In this document: positions 1 through 8,900 of the stretch, piece after piece
Position numbering within the stretch: the stretch's first letter is position 1
Layout of the letters: each line of letters opens with the position of its first letter
DNA from: Burkholderiales bacterium
GTDB lineage: Bacteria; Pseudomonadota; Gammaproteobacteria; Burkholderiales; SG8-41
Length of the DNA: 64,000 nucleotides
Reading direction: 5' to 3'
NCBI GenBank assembly: GCA_036262035.1
Contig: DATAJS010000032.1
Location: forward strand, 1-64,000
Translations under genes and position numbers: made by a program
The notes under the pieces: generated by a model
Databases searched by the model: none
What the model saw: only the letters and a program-made list of their open reading frames with translations
What the model was told of the DNA's origin: nothing

Positions 1-1848
1 CGCGCGCCGGAAGCCGAGCGCGACCTCACGCTCTCGGCGCTGCGGCTCGCCGAAAGCCTCGGGGGAAAAAGCGTGGTGATCGGCGGGGGCGACGTCGCGA
101 CAGCGGTGCTCGACTTCGCGCGCGGGCAGAACATCACGCGCATCCTCGTCGGACGCCCGCACCGTCGCGGATTGCGCAAATGGCTCGTGGGGTCGACCGC
201 CGACCGCGTCGTGGCCGGCGCGCACGACCTCGACGTCTCGATCGTCGGCGCGCAAGAGCGGCCGACGACGCTTGCCGCGACGATGATCGCACGCACGCGC
301 GAAGCGCTCGATATACGGCGCTCCGACAAGCTGCGCTGGCCGCGGTACGCCTACGCCGGCGTGGTCGCGACGGTCGCTACTCTGATCGGGTCGACCATGC
401 ACGGCGCGTTCGAGCTCTCGAACATCGTGATGGTGTACCTGCTCGGCGTCGTCGCGGCGGCCTTCTTTCTGGGACGCGGCCCTTCGATACTCGCGGCCGT
501 CCTTTGCGTCGCCGCTTTCGATTTCTTCTTCGTCCCGCCGTATCTCACCTTCGCCGTCTCGGACACGCAATACCTCGTCACTTTCGGCGTCATGCTCGTG
601 GTCGGCCTCGTAATAAGCGAGCTGGCCGCCCGCGTTCGGCTGCAGGCGCGCATCGCCGGCTATCGCGAAGAGCGTGCTTCCGCGCTCTACGACATGAGCC
701 GCGAGCTCGCTGCGACCGACAAGCTCGAAGTGATCGTCGGCATCGCGGTGCGCCACGTATCGGACGTGTTCGCAAGCCAGGTCGTGCTGCTGCTGCCGGA
801 CGCCGACGGGCGCATGCGCTATCCGAAGGCCCAAAGCGGATACGGCTCGCTGCATGGCGCCGATCTCAACATTGCGCAGTGGGTGTACGACCACACCGAG
901 CCCGCGGGACTCGGCACCGATACGCTCGCCGGCAGCGACACGCATTTCGTGCCGCTCGCCGCGCCGGGCAGAACGATCGGCGTGCTCGCTCTGCTCCCCG
1001 CGAACCCGCGCCGACTCTTCGTGCCGGAGCAGCGCCGGCTACTCGAGACTTTCGCGGGCCAGATCGCGGTGGCGATCGAGCGCGCACAGGTGGCGGAGTC
1101 GGCCCGCGCCGCCGAGCTCCGCGCGCAGACCGAGAGCGTGCGCAACGCACTCCTCGCCGCGATCTCGCACGAGCTGCGCACGCCGCTCGCCACGATCCTT
1201 GGCGCCTCCTCGACGCTCGCCGAATCCGACGCGCTGTCGGATGCAGCGCGACGCGAGCTCGCGCGGAACGTGTCCGAGGAAGCGCGCCGCATGAGCGACG
1301 TCATCGCGAAGGTGCTCGACCTCGCGAAGCTCCAGGCAGGTGCGACACGAGTCCAGCTCGAATGGCAGCCGGTCGAGGAAGTGGTCGGCGCCGCGCTGTC
1401 GCGCCTCGCTGCGAGGCTCGCGCGGCATCACGTGACGACGGCGCTGCCGGCGCGAACCAAGCTCGCCCGGTTCGATTCACTGCTGATCGAGCAGGTGCTC
1501 GTGAACCTGCTCGAAAACGCAGCCAAGTACTCCCCCGAGGGCGGACACATTAATGTCGGCGCGGATTTCCGCCATGGCGAGCTGGTCGTCACCGTCACCG
1601 ACGACGGCCCGGGGCTTGTTTCAGGCGAGGAGGCGAAGATCTTCGAGAAGTTCTACCGCGGCGCCGCGGGCGGCGGCCCGGGCGGCGTCGGCCTCGGTCT
1701 CGCGATCTGCAAGGCGATCGTCGAAGCACATGGCGGCACGATACGCGCCGAGAACATCCCGGCGGGCGGCGCGATGTTCGAGTTCACCATCCCGCAGGAA
1801 GGCGTAGCGCCGGTCGTCGAGCGCGAGCTCGAAACGGAGGCGCATTGA
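1..1848 (+). CDS. kdpD: KdpD-type osmosensitive K+ channel sensor histidine kinase, 5' end outside window
   Basis: The reading frame is open from base 1, so the N-terminal KdpD domain lies off the window; about 615 of a usual ~900 residues are present. In order: the end of a universal-stress-like domain, four membrane segments (DUF4118, about residues 115-205), a GAF-like region, a HisKA H-box (SHELRTPL near base 1165) and an HATPase with N box (NLLENAAKYS), G1 (DDGPG) and G2 (GVGLGLAI). It senses K+ limitation or turgor and phosphorylates KdpE. The TGA stop overlaps the next start (TTGA), implying translational coupling. kdpFABC is not in the window. Confidence 0.95.
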   Translation, partial: RAPEAERDLTLSALRLAESLGGKSVVIGGGDVATAVLDFARGQNITRILVGRPHRRGLRKWLVGSTADRVVAGAHDLDVSIVGAQERPTTLAATMIARTREALDIRRSDKLRWPRYAYAGVVATVATLIGSTMHGAFELSNIVMVYLLGVVAAAFFLGRGPSILAAVLCVAAFDFFFVPPYLTFAVSDTQYLVTFGVMLVVGLVISELAARVRLQARIAGYREERASALYDMSRELAATDKLEVIVGIAVRHVSDVFASQVVLLLPDADGRMRYPKAQSGYGSLHGADLNIAQWVYDHTEPAGLGTDTLAGSDTHFVPLAAPGRTIGVLALLPANPRRLFVPEQRRLLETFAGQIAVAIERAQVAESARAAELRAQTESVRNALLAAISHELRTPLATILGASSTLAESDALSDAARRELARNVSEEARRMSDVIAKVLDLAKLQAGATRVQLEWQPVEEVVGAALSRLAARLARHHVTTALPARTKLARFDSLLIEQVLVNLLENAAKYSPEGGHINVGADFRHGELVVTVTDDGPGLVSGEEAKIFEKFYRGAAGGGPGGVGLGLAICKAIVEAHGGTIRAENIPAGGAMFEFTIPQEGVAPVVERELETEAH

Positions 1849-2543
1849 GCGCGCCGAAGGCGGTCGTGCTCGTCGTCGAGGACGAACCCGCCATCCGCCA
1901 TTTCCTGCGCACCGCGCTGGGCGCGGAAGGATTCGAGGTGATCGACGCGGAAAATGCAGCGCGCGGCCTTACGCTTGCGGCCAATAGCAGACCGGATTGC
2001 GTGATTCTCGATCTCGGCCTGCCGGACCTCGACGGCGTGCAGTTCCTGAAGAAACTGCGAGAGTGGAACACCGTTCCGGTGATCGTCCTTTCCGCGCGCT
2101 TACAGGAGGACGACAAGATCGCCGCACTCGATGCCGGCGCCGACGACTATCTTACGAAGCCTTTCGGTGTAGGCGAGCTCCACGCGCGGCTGCGAGTGGC
2201 GCTCCGTCACGGGTCAGCAACCTCGCCGCTCCCGCAAAGCCCAATACTCGAGGCGGGCGACCTGCGCGTCGATGTTGATCAACGGCGCGTTATGCTGGGA
2301 AATGCGGAGATTCACCTGACGCCGATCGAATATCGCCTGCTCGTGACGCTGCTGAAGCATCACGGCAAAGTGCTGACCCACAGTTTTCTGCTCAAAGAGG
2401 TGTGGGGCGCCGCCTACGCCGATCGGCCCCATTACCTTCGCATTTACATGGCTAACCTGCGGCAGAAGCTGGAACCCGATCCCGCTCAGCCGAGACGTCT
2501 GCTGACCGAAACGGGCGTCGGGTATCGCTTGGTGGACCCATGA
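1845..2543 (+). CDS. kdpE: KdpE response regulator (OmpR/PhoB family)
   Basis: A 232-residue two-domain regulator. The receiver has the acidic pocket (VEDEP), phosphoacceptor Asp56 in ILDLGLPD and Lys105 in TKPFG. The C-terminal half is an OmpR-type winged helix (LTPIEYRLL to GVGYRLVDP). The start chosen is a TTG overlapping the kdpD stop; the first alternative would cut into the first beta strand. It acts with KdpD to activate kdpFABC under K+ limitation. Family assignment is firm; the exact start is less so. Confidence 0.93.
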   Translation: MSAPKAVVLVVEDEPAIRHFLRTALGAEGFEVIDAENAARGLTLAANSRPDCVILDLGLPDLDGVQFLKKLREWNTVPVIVLSARLQEDDKIAALDAGADDYLTKPFGVGELHARLRVALRHGSATSPLPQSPILEAGDLRVDVDQRRVMLGNAEIHLTPIEYRLLVTLLKHHGKVLTHSFLLKEVWGAAYADRPHYLRIYMANLRQKLEPDPAQPRRLLTETGVGYRLVDP

Positions 2544-2742
2544 CTCGCGGCGGCAGCGATGGACGTACGCCAACATCTTCCGAACGTTGGGAGTAAGCGC
2601 TCGGGGCCGCTGCGGAGAGAGTGGATTCGAAGATTCGCCCTGCGCTGCCGCCACCGCGTGTCCCGCAGCATTTCGGACGGCGTGCCGCCCGAAACAGGCC
2701 GCAGCGTCTTTTCACTACACGAGGCTCGCGCCGCTCGGCGCT

Positions 2743-3137
2743 GCCACTCGAAAGCACCCTCTTATCGCCAGCTTTTGCGTGGTGTCAGATAGACGCCGCT
2801 TGAACACGCCGCAGCCACGAGCACATACTCACATCGAGACGAATCGCGTCGTTCAACCAAGCACAGGAGGCACCTGATCACACATAGCTGACGAAGGATG
2901 CGCCGATCAAGACATCGACGTTTACACTCGACAGCACGTTCGTAAATAACGAAGCCGCTAATGACTGGAGGTACGCTAACGCGTTGATCTGACTGGAGGC
3001 GGGGGTCACAACCGAATCGCGGAGCTAACCTGTTGAATGCGTGCCCTTCTCTGCCTCGGTGGGCGACCCGGTTACCCCAACAGTTACCCCGCACAGCACA
3101 GCCCTCCATCGCGGGCATTCGGACGCCCTGGCTGCTG
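2743..3137 (+). repeat. Dispersed repeat copy A (left and right modules)
   Basis: The 749 bases between kdpE and 3292 hold no convincing gene. From 2743 to about 2983 lies the left module, with GCCACTCGAAAGCA, a GTGGTGTC segment, GCACATACTCACATC and a degenerate palindrome (CGCTAACGCG). From 2984 the right module starts with TTGATCTGACTGGAGGCGGG and ends with GGTTACCCCAACAGTTACCCC. The same order recurs at 43307 and 57436, and single modules at 10397 and 31916. I see nothing in 2544-2742 or 3138-3292. Confidence 0.85.
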
Positions 3138-3292
3138 AGGTTCGCGGAGAAGGTGTCTGCCTCGATATGCTGAGGATCGCACGGTGCCGCGACATACATC
3201 TACTTCGGGAAAGCGGACGCGAGCCACCTCAGCGGCACGTCGCCACGCGTAATCGAGGACCCGGCCGCGGTCGCGTAATTCGCCGCCCAGGA

Positions 3293-3604
3293 TTAAGCGG
3301 TTAGTCGTCGAAGTTGCTTGAGAAAAGCAACGACCTCGCCGCCAGTGAACCGGTCCGACGACAACCCTTTGCTTTCCCACAGTTCGAAGATCCGTGCTTC
3401 GTTGGCATTCGGAGCGCGACCGCCGCCACCCGTCCCGCCACATGCTGCCGTAGCAAGGCGCAGGTTGAGGCCGCTGGTATTAATAGCAACCTCAACGCAT
3501 ACAGGTTGGCCGTCGCCCCGTCTACGGTTCAGCTGATCAGTAATCCAACTTTCGGACGCATCAGCCAATGCCCGTGTTTCGGTCCCGATTCTCAGTGTGA
3601 TCAT
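3293..3604 (-). CDS. Conserved small protein of unknown function, about 103 aa
   Basis: Start chosen at the ATG at 3604, with an AGGGGA ribosome site 8 nt upstream; upstream in-frame sequence looks non-coding. The protein starts MITLRIGTE, has a WITDQLNRRR helix, a Gly-rich linker (GGTGGGG) and a C-terminal helical segment (NEARIFELW ... FLKQLRR). No membrane segment or signal peptide is visible. It is divergently placed 203 bp from the TIR-domain gene, so the two may share a promoter region. I have an impression of homologous hypothetical proteins in proteobacteria but no function; a link to the TIR gene is only positional. Confidence 0.65.
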   Translation of the reverse strand: MITLRIGTETRALADASESWITDQLNRRRGDGQPVCVEVAINTSGLNLRLATAACGGTGGGGRAPNANEARIFELWESKGLSSDRFTGGEVVAFLKQLRRLTA

Positions 3605-3807
3605 GTCGTCCCCTCGTGCCGAATGCCTCGAATATAAGCACAGGGGGTGGCTCATAGGATGAGCTACTCAATATTTTGCGCTAAAGAAACTTGCTTATCT
3701 AGAGACGAGAGCGCGACAGCACAAGCTACCCGATAACAATCAAATCGCGGACCTCGGCGGCGTTAAAATTCGGGCGGCTGCACCGTTCTTGGAGAGGCCT
3801 GAACAAA

Positions 3808-4767
3808 ATGTCGCAGATTTTCTTTTCCTACGCTCACGACGATGAGCAACACCGCGATCAGCTGGAGAAGCACCTCGCGTCCCTGCAGCACGAAGGCTTG
3901 ATCGAGTCCTGGCACGACCGCCGTATTCTCGCCGGATCGGGCTTTGATGCCGAAATCGACACTCACCTTGAGCAGGCTGACGTTATTCTTCTGCTGGTCA
4001 GCTCAAGCTTTCTAGCCTCCCGCTATTGCTATGGAATCGAGATGCAGCGCGCAATGGCTCGGCACGCGTCCGGAGACGCAGTAGTGATACCCGTCATCGT
4101 ACGTCCATGCGATTGGCAAAAAACTCCGCTCGGCAAACTTCTGGCCGTTCCCCGCCATGGCAAGCCGATTACAACCTGGTCGAATTTCGATGAGGCGTAC
4201 GCTGACGTCGCGCGAAAGGTCCGCGAGGTTATAGAACACCTGGGAAGTTCCCGCGGAGGACAGCACAGCATTGCCGACACGCCGCCCCGCGAATTTGCGT
4301 CTCGGCCAGTCGCGAGTTCGTCACCGAGGCGCTCGAGCAACATGCGACTTCGGCAGGTATTTTCCGAAGCCGACAAGGACAACTATCTGCACGATTCGTT
4401 CGAGTTAATCGCGCAGTTCTTCGAGGCGTCTTTGCAGGAACTGCAAAGACGCCATTCCGACGTAGAGTGCAGGTATCGCCGAGTGGACGCGAACAACTTC
4501 ACTGCGGCGATCTATCGATCCGGCAAGAAAGAAGCGGAGTGTGGCATACGGCTGGGCGGCACTTTTAGAGAAGACGGCATCTCCTACTCGCGCGAGGCCT
4601 CTGCACGCTCCAACAGCTTTAACGAAATCCTGACCGTCGAGCATGATGACCAGACCTTGTTTCTCAAGGCCATGGGGATCTTTTCTCAAGCCAAGCGTGA
4701 CGACAAACTCTCGACGGAGCAGGCGGCAGAGTACTACTGGCAGATGCTCATCGAACCGATGCAATAG
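3808..4767 (+). CDS. TIR-domain protein with a conserved C-terminal domain
   Basis: 319 residues. Residues 1-140 form a TIR domain: IFFSYAHDDE (first strand and box 1), GSGFDAEID, LLLVSSSFLASRYC and the likely catalytic Glu78 in YGIEM; IPVIVRPCDW is the next conserved stretch. A low-complexity linker (about 145-185) leads to an alpha/beta region (FSEADKDNY, NSFNEILTVE, EQAAEYYW) that I recall behind many bacterial TIR domains. Bacterial TIR proteins often hydrolyse NAD+ or make NAD-derived signals in anti-phage defence, which is the favoured role here by inference. A small open frame follows 34 bp on. Confidence 0.85.
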   Translation: MSQIFFSYAHDDEQHRDQLEKHLASLQHEGLIESWHDRRILAGSGFDAEIDTHLEQADVILLLVSSSFLASRYCYGIEMQRAMARHASGDAVVIPVIVRPCDWQKTPLGKLLAVPRHGKPITTWSNFDEAYADVARKVREVIEHLGSSRGGQHSIADTPPREFASRPVASSSPRRSSNMRLRQVFSEADKDNYLHDSFELIAQFFEASLQELQRRHSDVECRYRRVDANNFTAAIYRSGKKEAECGIRLGGTFREDGISYSREASARSNSFNEILTVEHDDQTLFLKAMGIFSQAKRDDKLSTEQAAEYYWQMLIEPMQ

Positions 4768-4801
4768 TGGTAGTTACACTCGCACAGACGGGAATAACGA
4801 A

Positions 4802-5071
4802 ATGGCCAAGATCAATGAAGATCGCGTTGAGCTTTACAACGTACCCGATATTGCGGATCAGACGCTCTTGCTGATCGTAGTCGGGAAGCACTCGGAATAC
4901 ATAGCCGCCGCGGAGTCCTTCTTGGTGGTATTTGTTGACAAGTTGATGTATCGAGCCGAGCAGCTTCGCGTCGGCTTGCCCGGTCAGTCGTCGATGTATG
5001 TAGGAGGCTTACCTCGTCACGTGACGGCCGAGCGGTTCTCCCAGCACGCACGACGGCGCGCATTGCGTTAG
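4802..5071 (+). CDS. Small ORF downstream of the TIR gene, unknown, possibly truncated
   Basis: An 89-residue frame starting MAKINEDRVELYNVPDIAD, 34 bp after the TIR gene and in the same direction. The first ~60 residues look protein-like, with a hydrophobic stretch (TLLLIVVG) and a helix (AESFLVVFVDKLMYR). The Arg-rich tail runs to a stop only 4 bp before an IS3-like end, so the original C-terminus may have been lost when the element inserted. No strong ribosome site is visible. It could be a second component of a TIR operon; no family is recognised. Confidence 0.4.
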   Translation: MAKINEDRVELYNVPDIADQTLLLIVVGKHSEYIAAAESFLVVFVDKLMYRAEQLRVGLPGQSSMYVGGLPRHVTAERFSQHARRRALR

Positions 5072-5074
5072 GTG

Positions 5075-5195
5075 TGACCTGCTCCCTTCGACGACACCAC
5101 CAAGAAGTTAGTAAAGTCCGTTCCTGAGGGAGGCGGACGTGAAGAAGAAGCGCTACACCGAGCAACAGACATCGGGCTACCGGCCTAACGACTAA
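5075..5195 (+). mobile_element. IS3-family insertion sequence scar (left end and start of orfA)
   Basis: The segment begins TGACCTGCTCCC, like ends of IS3-group elements, and at 5139 has a GTG-started frame reading VKKKRYTEQQ, the typical N-terminus of an IS3 OrfA helix-turn-helix protein. The frame is lost within 19 codons and no orfB follows, so only about 120 bp survive. The 190 bases after it (5196-5383) hold no gene I can support. Confidence 0.65.
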
Positions 5196-5383
5196 GGATC
5201 GAACCGGCTGCCGGTCCTCTGTTCAATGCCGCGGTGACTTGTCGTTCCGCGCGTCGATCTCGGCGCCAAGCACAGCGAAGCGTGCCCGTTCGTGCTTGTC
5301 GCTCAACTCCATCCACCGGGTCCCGCCTTCATGATCGCCGCGGTCACGTCCACCGGCAATCCATCCGGTTCCGGCAGGCTCTC

Positions 5384-6352
5384 TTACCGCGGTTTGATCG
5401 CTGCGGCTTTCACCAGCTTTGCGTACTTCGCAAGATCGCTCTTGATGACATTGGCGAACTCTTCCGGGGTGCTCCCGACCAGCTCGCTGCCACCTTTCGT
5501 CACGAGCACGTCGATGACATCGGGCATGTGCAGCGCTCGAACGACCTCTCGGTTCAATCTCTGCACAATCTCCTTCGGAGTTCCAGCCGGCGCCACGACC
5601 GCTTGCCATTGAGTCAGCTCAAACCCCCTCAGCCCGAGTTCATCAAGCGTCGCGATCGCTGGCAATGCCGACGCACGCTTGAGTCCGGTCACACCTAGCG
5701 CCTTGATCTTGCCCGCCTGCAGTTGCGGCACCGAGGTGATCACCGTGTCAAACATGTAATTGATCTGGCCGCCCAGGAGAGCGCTCAGAGCTGGCCCGCT
5801 CCCGCTGTATGGGACGTGAATTGACTTCGTGTGCGTCATGAGATTGAACAACTCGCCAGAAAGATGGTTACCGCCGCCTATCCCGGTCGACCCGTATGTC
5901 ATGGCACCGGGCTTTGCCCTGACGGATGCAATGAAATCGTTCAGTGAGCTGACGGGCATATTCGGGGGAACCACGAGCACGTACATGTACGACGTGGCAA
6001 GCGTGATCGGGGCAAAGTCTTTGACCGGATCGTACGGAACGCTTTCGTAGAGCACCGGGTTTATGGTCATGGGACCGCTATTGCCCATGAGCAGGGTGTA
6101 GCCGTCGCCCGCCGACTTCGCGACGAGCGCCGTGCCTATCCCTCCATTTGCACCGGCCCGATTGTCTACCACCACCGGCTGTCCCAAGGCGTCGCCAAGC
6201 TTCCTGCCGATCGTGCGTGTGAAGATGTCGCAATTGCCGCCGGGAGCGTAAGGACAGATAAATCGAATCGGACGGGAGGGATATGTAGATTCGCTGGCCC
6301 CGGCAACCCCGGCCGAGATCAACAACACGGCCGCCAAGTATCGAACTTTCAT
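5384..6352 (-). CDS. Bug/TctC-family periplasmic solute-binding protein
   Basis: 322 residues. Start taken at MKVRYLAA (6352), which has an AAAGGT ribosome site and opens a clean Sec signal peptide. The mature protein has YPSRPIRFICPYAPGG, VVDNRAGANGG and LPYD-like loop motifs of the Bug fold. It is last in a minus-strand operon behind an M24 hydrolase and a class V aminotransferase-like enzyme (55-bp and 24-bp gaps), suggesting it captures the carboxylate substrate of those enzymes. No TctA/TctB membrane subunits are nearby; the ligand cannot be predicted. Confidence 0.92.
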   Translation of the reverse strand: MKVRYLAAVLLISAGVAGASESTYPSRPIRFICPYAPGGNCDIFTRTIGRKLGDALGQPVVVDNRAGANGGIGTALVAKSAGDGYTLLMGNSGPMTINPVLYESVPYDPVKDFAPITLATSYMYVLVVPPNMPVSSLNDFIASVRAKPGAMTYGSTGIGGGNHLSGELFNLMTHTKSIHVPYSGSGPALSALLGGQINYMFDTVITSVPQLQAGKIKALGVTGLKRASALPAIATLDELGLRGFELTQWQAVVAPAGTPKEIVQRLNREVVRALHMPDVIDVLVTKGGSELVGSTPEEFANVIKSDLAKYAKLVKAAAIKPR

Positions 6353-6407
6353 TTGTACCTTTCGGAATCGCGTTATGTCAAAGTGATCGAGCCCCGGGCG
6401 CAAAAAG

Positions 6408-7607
6408 TCAGTCACGGATGCGTAGCTCTCGAGGCGTGATCGTCAAGACTTCGACGCCGTCGTGCGTGACCATCCACGTCTCGCTATTGCCGATACAGCC
6501 GAGGCCGGGAACGAGTACCCACGGCACCGTATGAAACACCGTGTTGGGTTCCAGGACTCGGGTGTCGCCAGCCTTGATATCCATGATCTCGCCCTCGCCC
6601 CATGTGGGCGAAAAGCTCGCGCCCATCGAATACCCCGTTCGATGCAGCCAAAACCGCCCCAGTCCGGCTTTCTCCACGACTGCGCGTGCGGCTCTGTCGA
6701 CTGCTCCAGCCGTGACGCCTGGCCCTGCGGTATCGAGGATGGCATTCAGAGCGCTCACCATGACGGCCGAAATCTTTGCCAAATCCGCCGACGGCTTCCC
6801 GATCGCGGTCGTTCGCATGATTGGTGCGCCATATCGGCGCACAAATGCGGAGCCTTCGTACCATACCGACGTTCCCTCCCTCAACGTTCGACCTTCCGTC
6901 AGACACCTTCGCGGAGGGTCTCGATATCCCGCTACGACGATCGGCTGCGCGCTCACGTAGTCACTACCTGCACGCACCATCGTGTTGTAAGACGCCGCCA
7001 TGACGTCGCTCTCGGTTTTCCCGGGAGTCATCTCGTTGAATGCCGCCTCGAACCCCAGCACCGATAACTTGGCGGCGCTTCGGATCGCCTGCAGCTCGGG
7101 TTCTGATTTGTACAATCGGCATTTTTCGACCAAGCCGAAACTCGGCACCAAGCGAGCATTGGAGAATGTGGCGCGCAGCCGATCATAGAAAGCTGGGGGC
7201 ATTCCCAGATTCTGATGGTCATAGCCGATTGAAGCGGTCGAGCCGGCAATGCGCTTCAATGCATCCAACGTCGCGGCATGCATGTCGTCAGTGTCCTCGA
7301 CCGGCGTCCCTGCTTTCGTCCACGACAACCCCAGCACGGCCGTGAACCAGAGCTTGCGAAGCACAAAATGAGGCTCGCCGTTTCTCGGCACAATCAGGCA
7401 CTGAAACCGATCCTGTCCCGAATTCTGATAGCCCGTCAGATAGTGAATGTTGATGCACGTCGTCACGAGCAACACATCGACGCCAGCTGCATCCATGTTC
7501 TCGTGCAAGACGTGGAGCCGGCGTTGATACTCTGATGCCGGAAATGCAAGCTCGTCTTCGTAGCGCGCCGCTTCAGCAGGCACAATGCGATCTGGATCGA
7601 AGCTCAT
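6408..7607 (-). CDS. M24 (pita-bread fold) hydrolase, creatinase/ectoine-hydrolase-like
   Basis: 399 residues: N-terminal creatinase-type domain (residues ~20-155, with VLLVTTCINIHYLTGYQNSG) and C-terminal pita-bread domain (~165-390). The usual dimetal set of aminopeptidases is not intact: where the first Asp pair should lie the sequence reads VWYEGSAFV, while HRTGYSMG and the late SETWMVT segment remain. This resembles creatinase and ectoine hydrolase DoeA, which cleave C-N bonds of small compounds, more than Xaa-Pro dipeptidases. Sits between the aminotransferase gene and a Bug gene. Substrate unknown. Confidence 0.85.
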   Translation of the reverse strand: MSFDPDRIVPAEAARYEDELAFPASEYQRRLHVLHENMDAAGVDVLLVTTCINIHYLTGYQNSGQDRFQCLIVPRNGEPHFVLRKLWFTAVLGLSWTKAGTPVEDTDDMHAATLDALKRIAGSTASIGYDHQNLGMPPAFYDRLRATFSNARLVPSFGLVEKCRLYKSEPELQAIRSAAKLSVLGFEAAFNEMTPGKTESDVMAASYNTMVRAGSDYVSAQPIVVAGYRDPPRRCLTEGRTLREGTSVWYEGSAFVRRYGAPIMRTTAIGKPSADLAKISAVMVSALNAILDTAGPGVTAGAVDRAARAVVEKAGLGRFWLHRTGYSMGASFSPTWGEGEIMDIKAGDTRVLEPNTVFHTVPWVLVPGLGCIGNSETWMVTHDGVEVLTITPRELRIRD

Positions 7608-7631
7608 TCGGGTTCTCTGGTAGGTTCGCGG

Positions 7632-8762
7632 TTAATTTAATACCGACAGAAGCAAATCGATCTCTTGCGGTGTGTTGTAGAAGTGCGGCGATACGCGGAC
7701 GTGGTTCTCGCGCACGCTCGTTACAACGCCGCGCGCAAGCAAAGCATCGACGCACTCCTGAGCGGGCCTGCGAGGATGCTTGAACGCGACAATCTGCGAT
7801 CTCAGGCCTGACGTTTTCGCTCCGCCGAACACGCTGCATCCCATGCGGGACAAACCCACTCGCAACCGATCGCCGAGCTCCACGACGGCATCCTCTACTG
7901 CGGGTATACCCACCTCCATCAGCAGGCACTGACTCGCGGTCGCTCCGCCTATCGCGTGAAAATCGAGAATTCCTGACTCGAATCGCGCCACGCAATCACG
8001 CGGCTGCAGAACGTGATCGAAATAGGATTCCCGAGGTTCTCGCGTTCTGACGCCTGCGGCAGTGAGTCCTGTCGCGGCGGAAAGTCTCTCGCTCATATAG
8101 AGCCAGCCGACGCCCTGTGGGCCGAGCAGCCACTTGTAGCTTTGAGTGACCAGCGCATCGACAGGCAACGATCCCACGTCGATATCGAGAGCGCCTACCC
8201 CCTGCATCCCGTCCACCACCAGAAATATGTCGCGCTTCCGGCAAGCCTCTCCAAGCGCACGCAAATCGAGTCTGAATCCGCTGCTGAACTGTACCCATGA
8301 CGTTGAGATGACGCGGGTCCGACGGTTACAGGCGTCGAGCAGCGTATCGATCGACACTTGTCCATCCGGACACGGTATCCGCCGCAGCACAACGCCTTTG
8401 TCTCTCAGCACGACCCACGGGAGCACTGCGGAAGGAAATTCGATGGCGGGCGCTACCACCTCGTCTCCGTCCCTCAGGTCAAGCCCGGAAGCGATCATGC
8501 TGATGCCTGCCGACGTGCTCGGGACATATGCAATCTGGCGTGGCGACGCGCCTGTCAGCTTGGCAAAGCGGCCCCGTGCGTCCTCGGCCGTCTCGTGAAG
8601 TTGCGGATGGTCGAGGGAACCGCGCCGCGCCTGCGAGCCAAGACTCGCGGTCATCGTCTCCAGCGCCGGGCACGAAAGCGGCCCGACGCTGGCGTGGTCG
8701 AGATATGCGTACGAAGCCGTCACCGGGAATTGCTCTCGCCAGCTCGTATGACTCTGTGCCAC
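7632..8762 (-). CDS. Class V aminotransferase-fold PLP enzyme (cysteine desulfurase/epimerase-like)
   Basis: 376 residues from a GTG start at 8762 with a weak ribosome site. PLP landmarks: Thr/Ser phosphate-binding stretch STSAG (~82), Asp184 in LVVDGMQGVG and Schiff-base Lys210 in TQSYKWLLGPQG. The fold is shared by selenocysteine lyases, isopenicillin N epimerases and kynureninase-like enzymes; the substrate cannot be told apart here. First gene of the operon with the M24 hydrolase and Bug protein, divergent from a GntR regulator across a 138-bp gap carrying a palindrome. Confidence 0.87.
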   Translation of the reverse strand: MAQSHTSWREQFPVTASYAYLDHASVGPLSCPALETMTASLGSQARRGSLDHPQLHETAEDARGRFAKLTGASPRQIAYVPSTSAGISMIASGLDLRDGDEVVAPAIEFPSAVLPWVVLRDKGVVLRRIPCPDGQVSIDTLLDACNRRTRVISTSWVQFSSGFRLDLRALGEACRKRDIFLVVDGMQGVGALDIDVGSLPVDALVTQSYKWLLGPQGVGWLYMSERLSAATGLTAAGVRTREPRESYFDHVLQPRDCVARFESGILDFHAIGGATASQCLLMEVGIPAVEDAVVELGDRLRVGLSRMGCSVFGGAKTSGLRSQIVAFKHPRRPAQECVDALLARGVVTSVRENHVRVSPHFYNTPQEIDLLLSVLN

Positions 8763-8785
8763 AGGTAATCCCGAGTAAAAATCCG

Positions 8786-8803
8786 ATTACATATTACATG
8801 TAA
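8786..8803. promoter_or_regulatory. Candidate GntR operator
   Basis: In the divergent gap between the aminotransferase gene and the GntR gene, ATTACAT is repeated (8786 and 8793) and TTACATGTAA (8794-8803) is a perfect 10-bp palindrome. Short AT-rich palindromes of this type are usual FCD-GntR targets. Binding is inferred from position and symmetry. Confidence 0.5.
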
Positions 8804-8900
8804 AATGCACGCATGGCTCAGGAACATCCCGATGGGATCAGGCGCTGCAAAATGATGGTAGTGGGTCAACCCCCGAGCCTTCCTCATTGATCGGCCACCG

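Noticed and set aside
2587-2877. Small protein-like frame shared between repeat copies (TRKHP-IASF and QAHTHI motifs)
   Set aside because: Similar short frames occur in copies A, D and E, but stops and frameshifts differ and no start or ribosome site is conserved, so I treat it as repeat DNA, not a gene.
2984-3020. tRNA gene in the repeat right module
   Set aside because: Only a CGCCTCCA-like acceptor strand and a weak T-arm are visible; no cloverleaf can be drawn.
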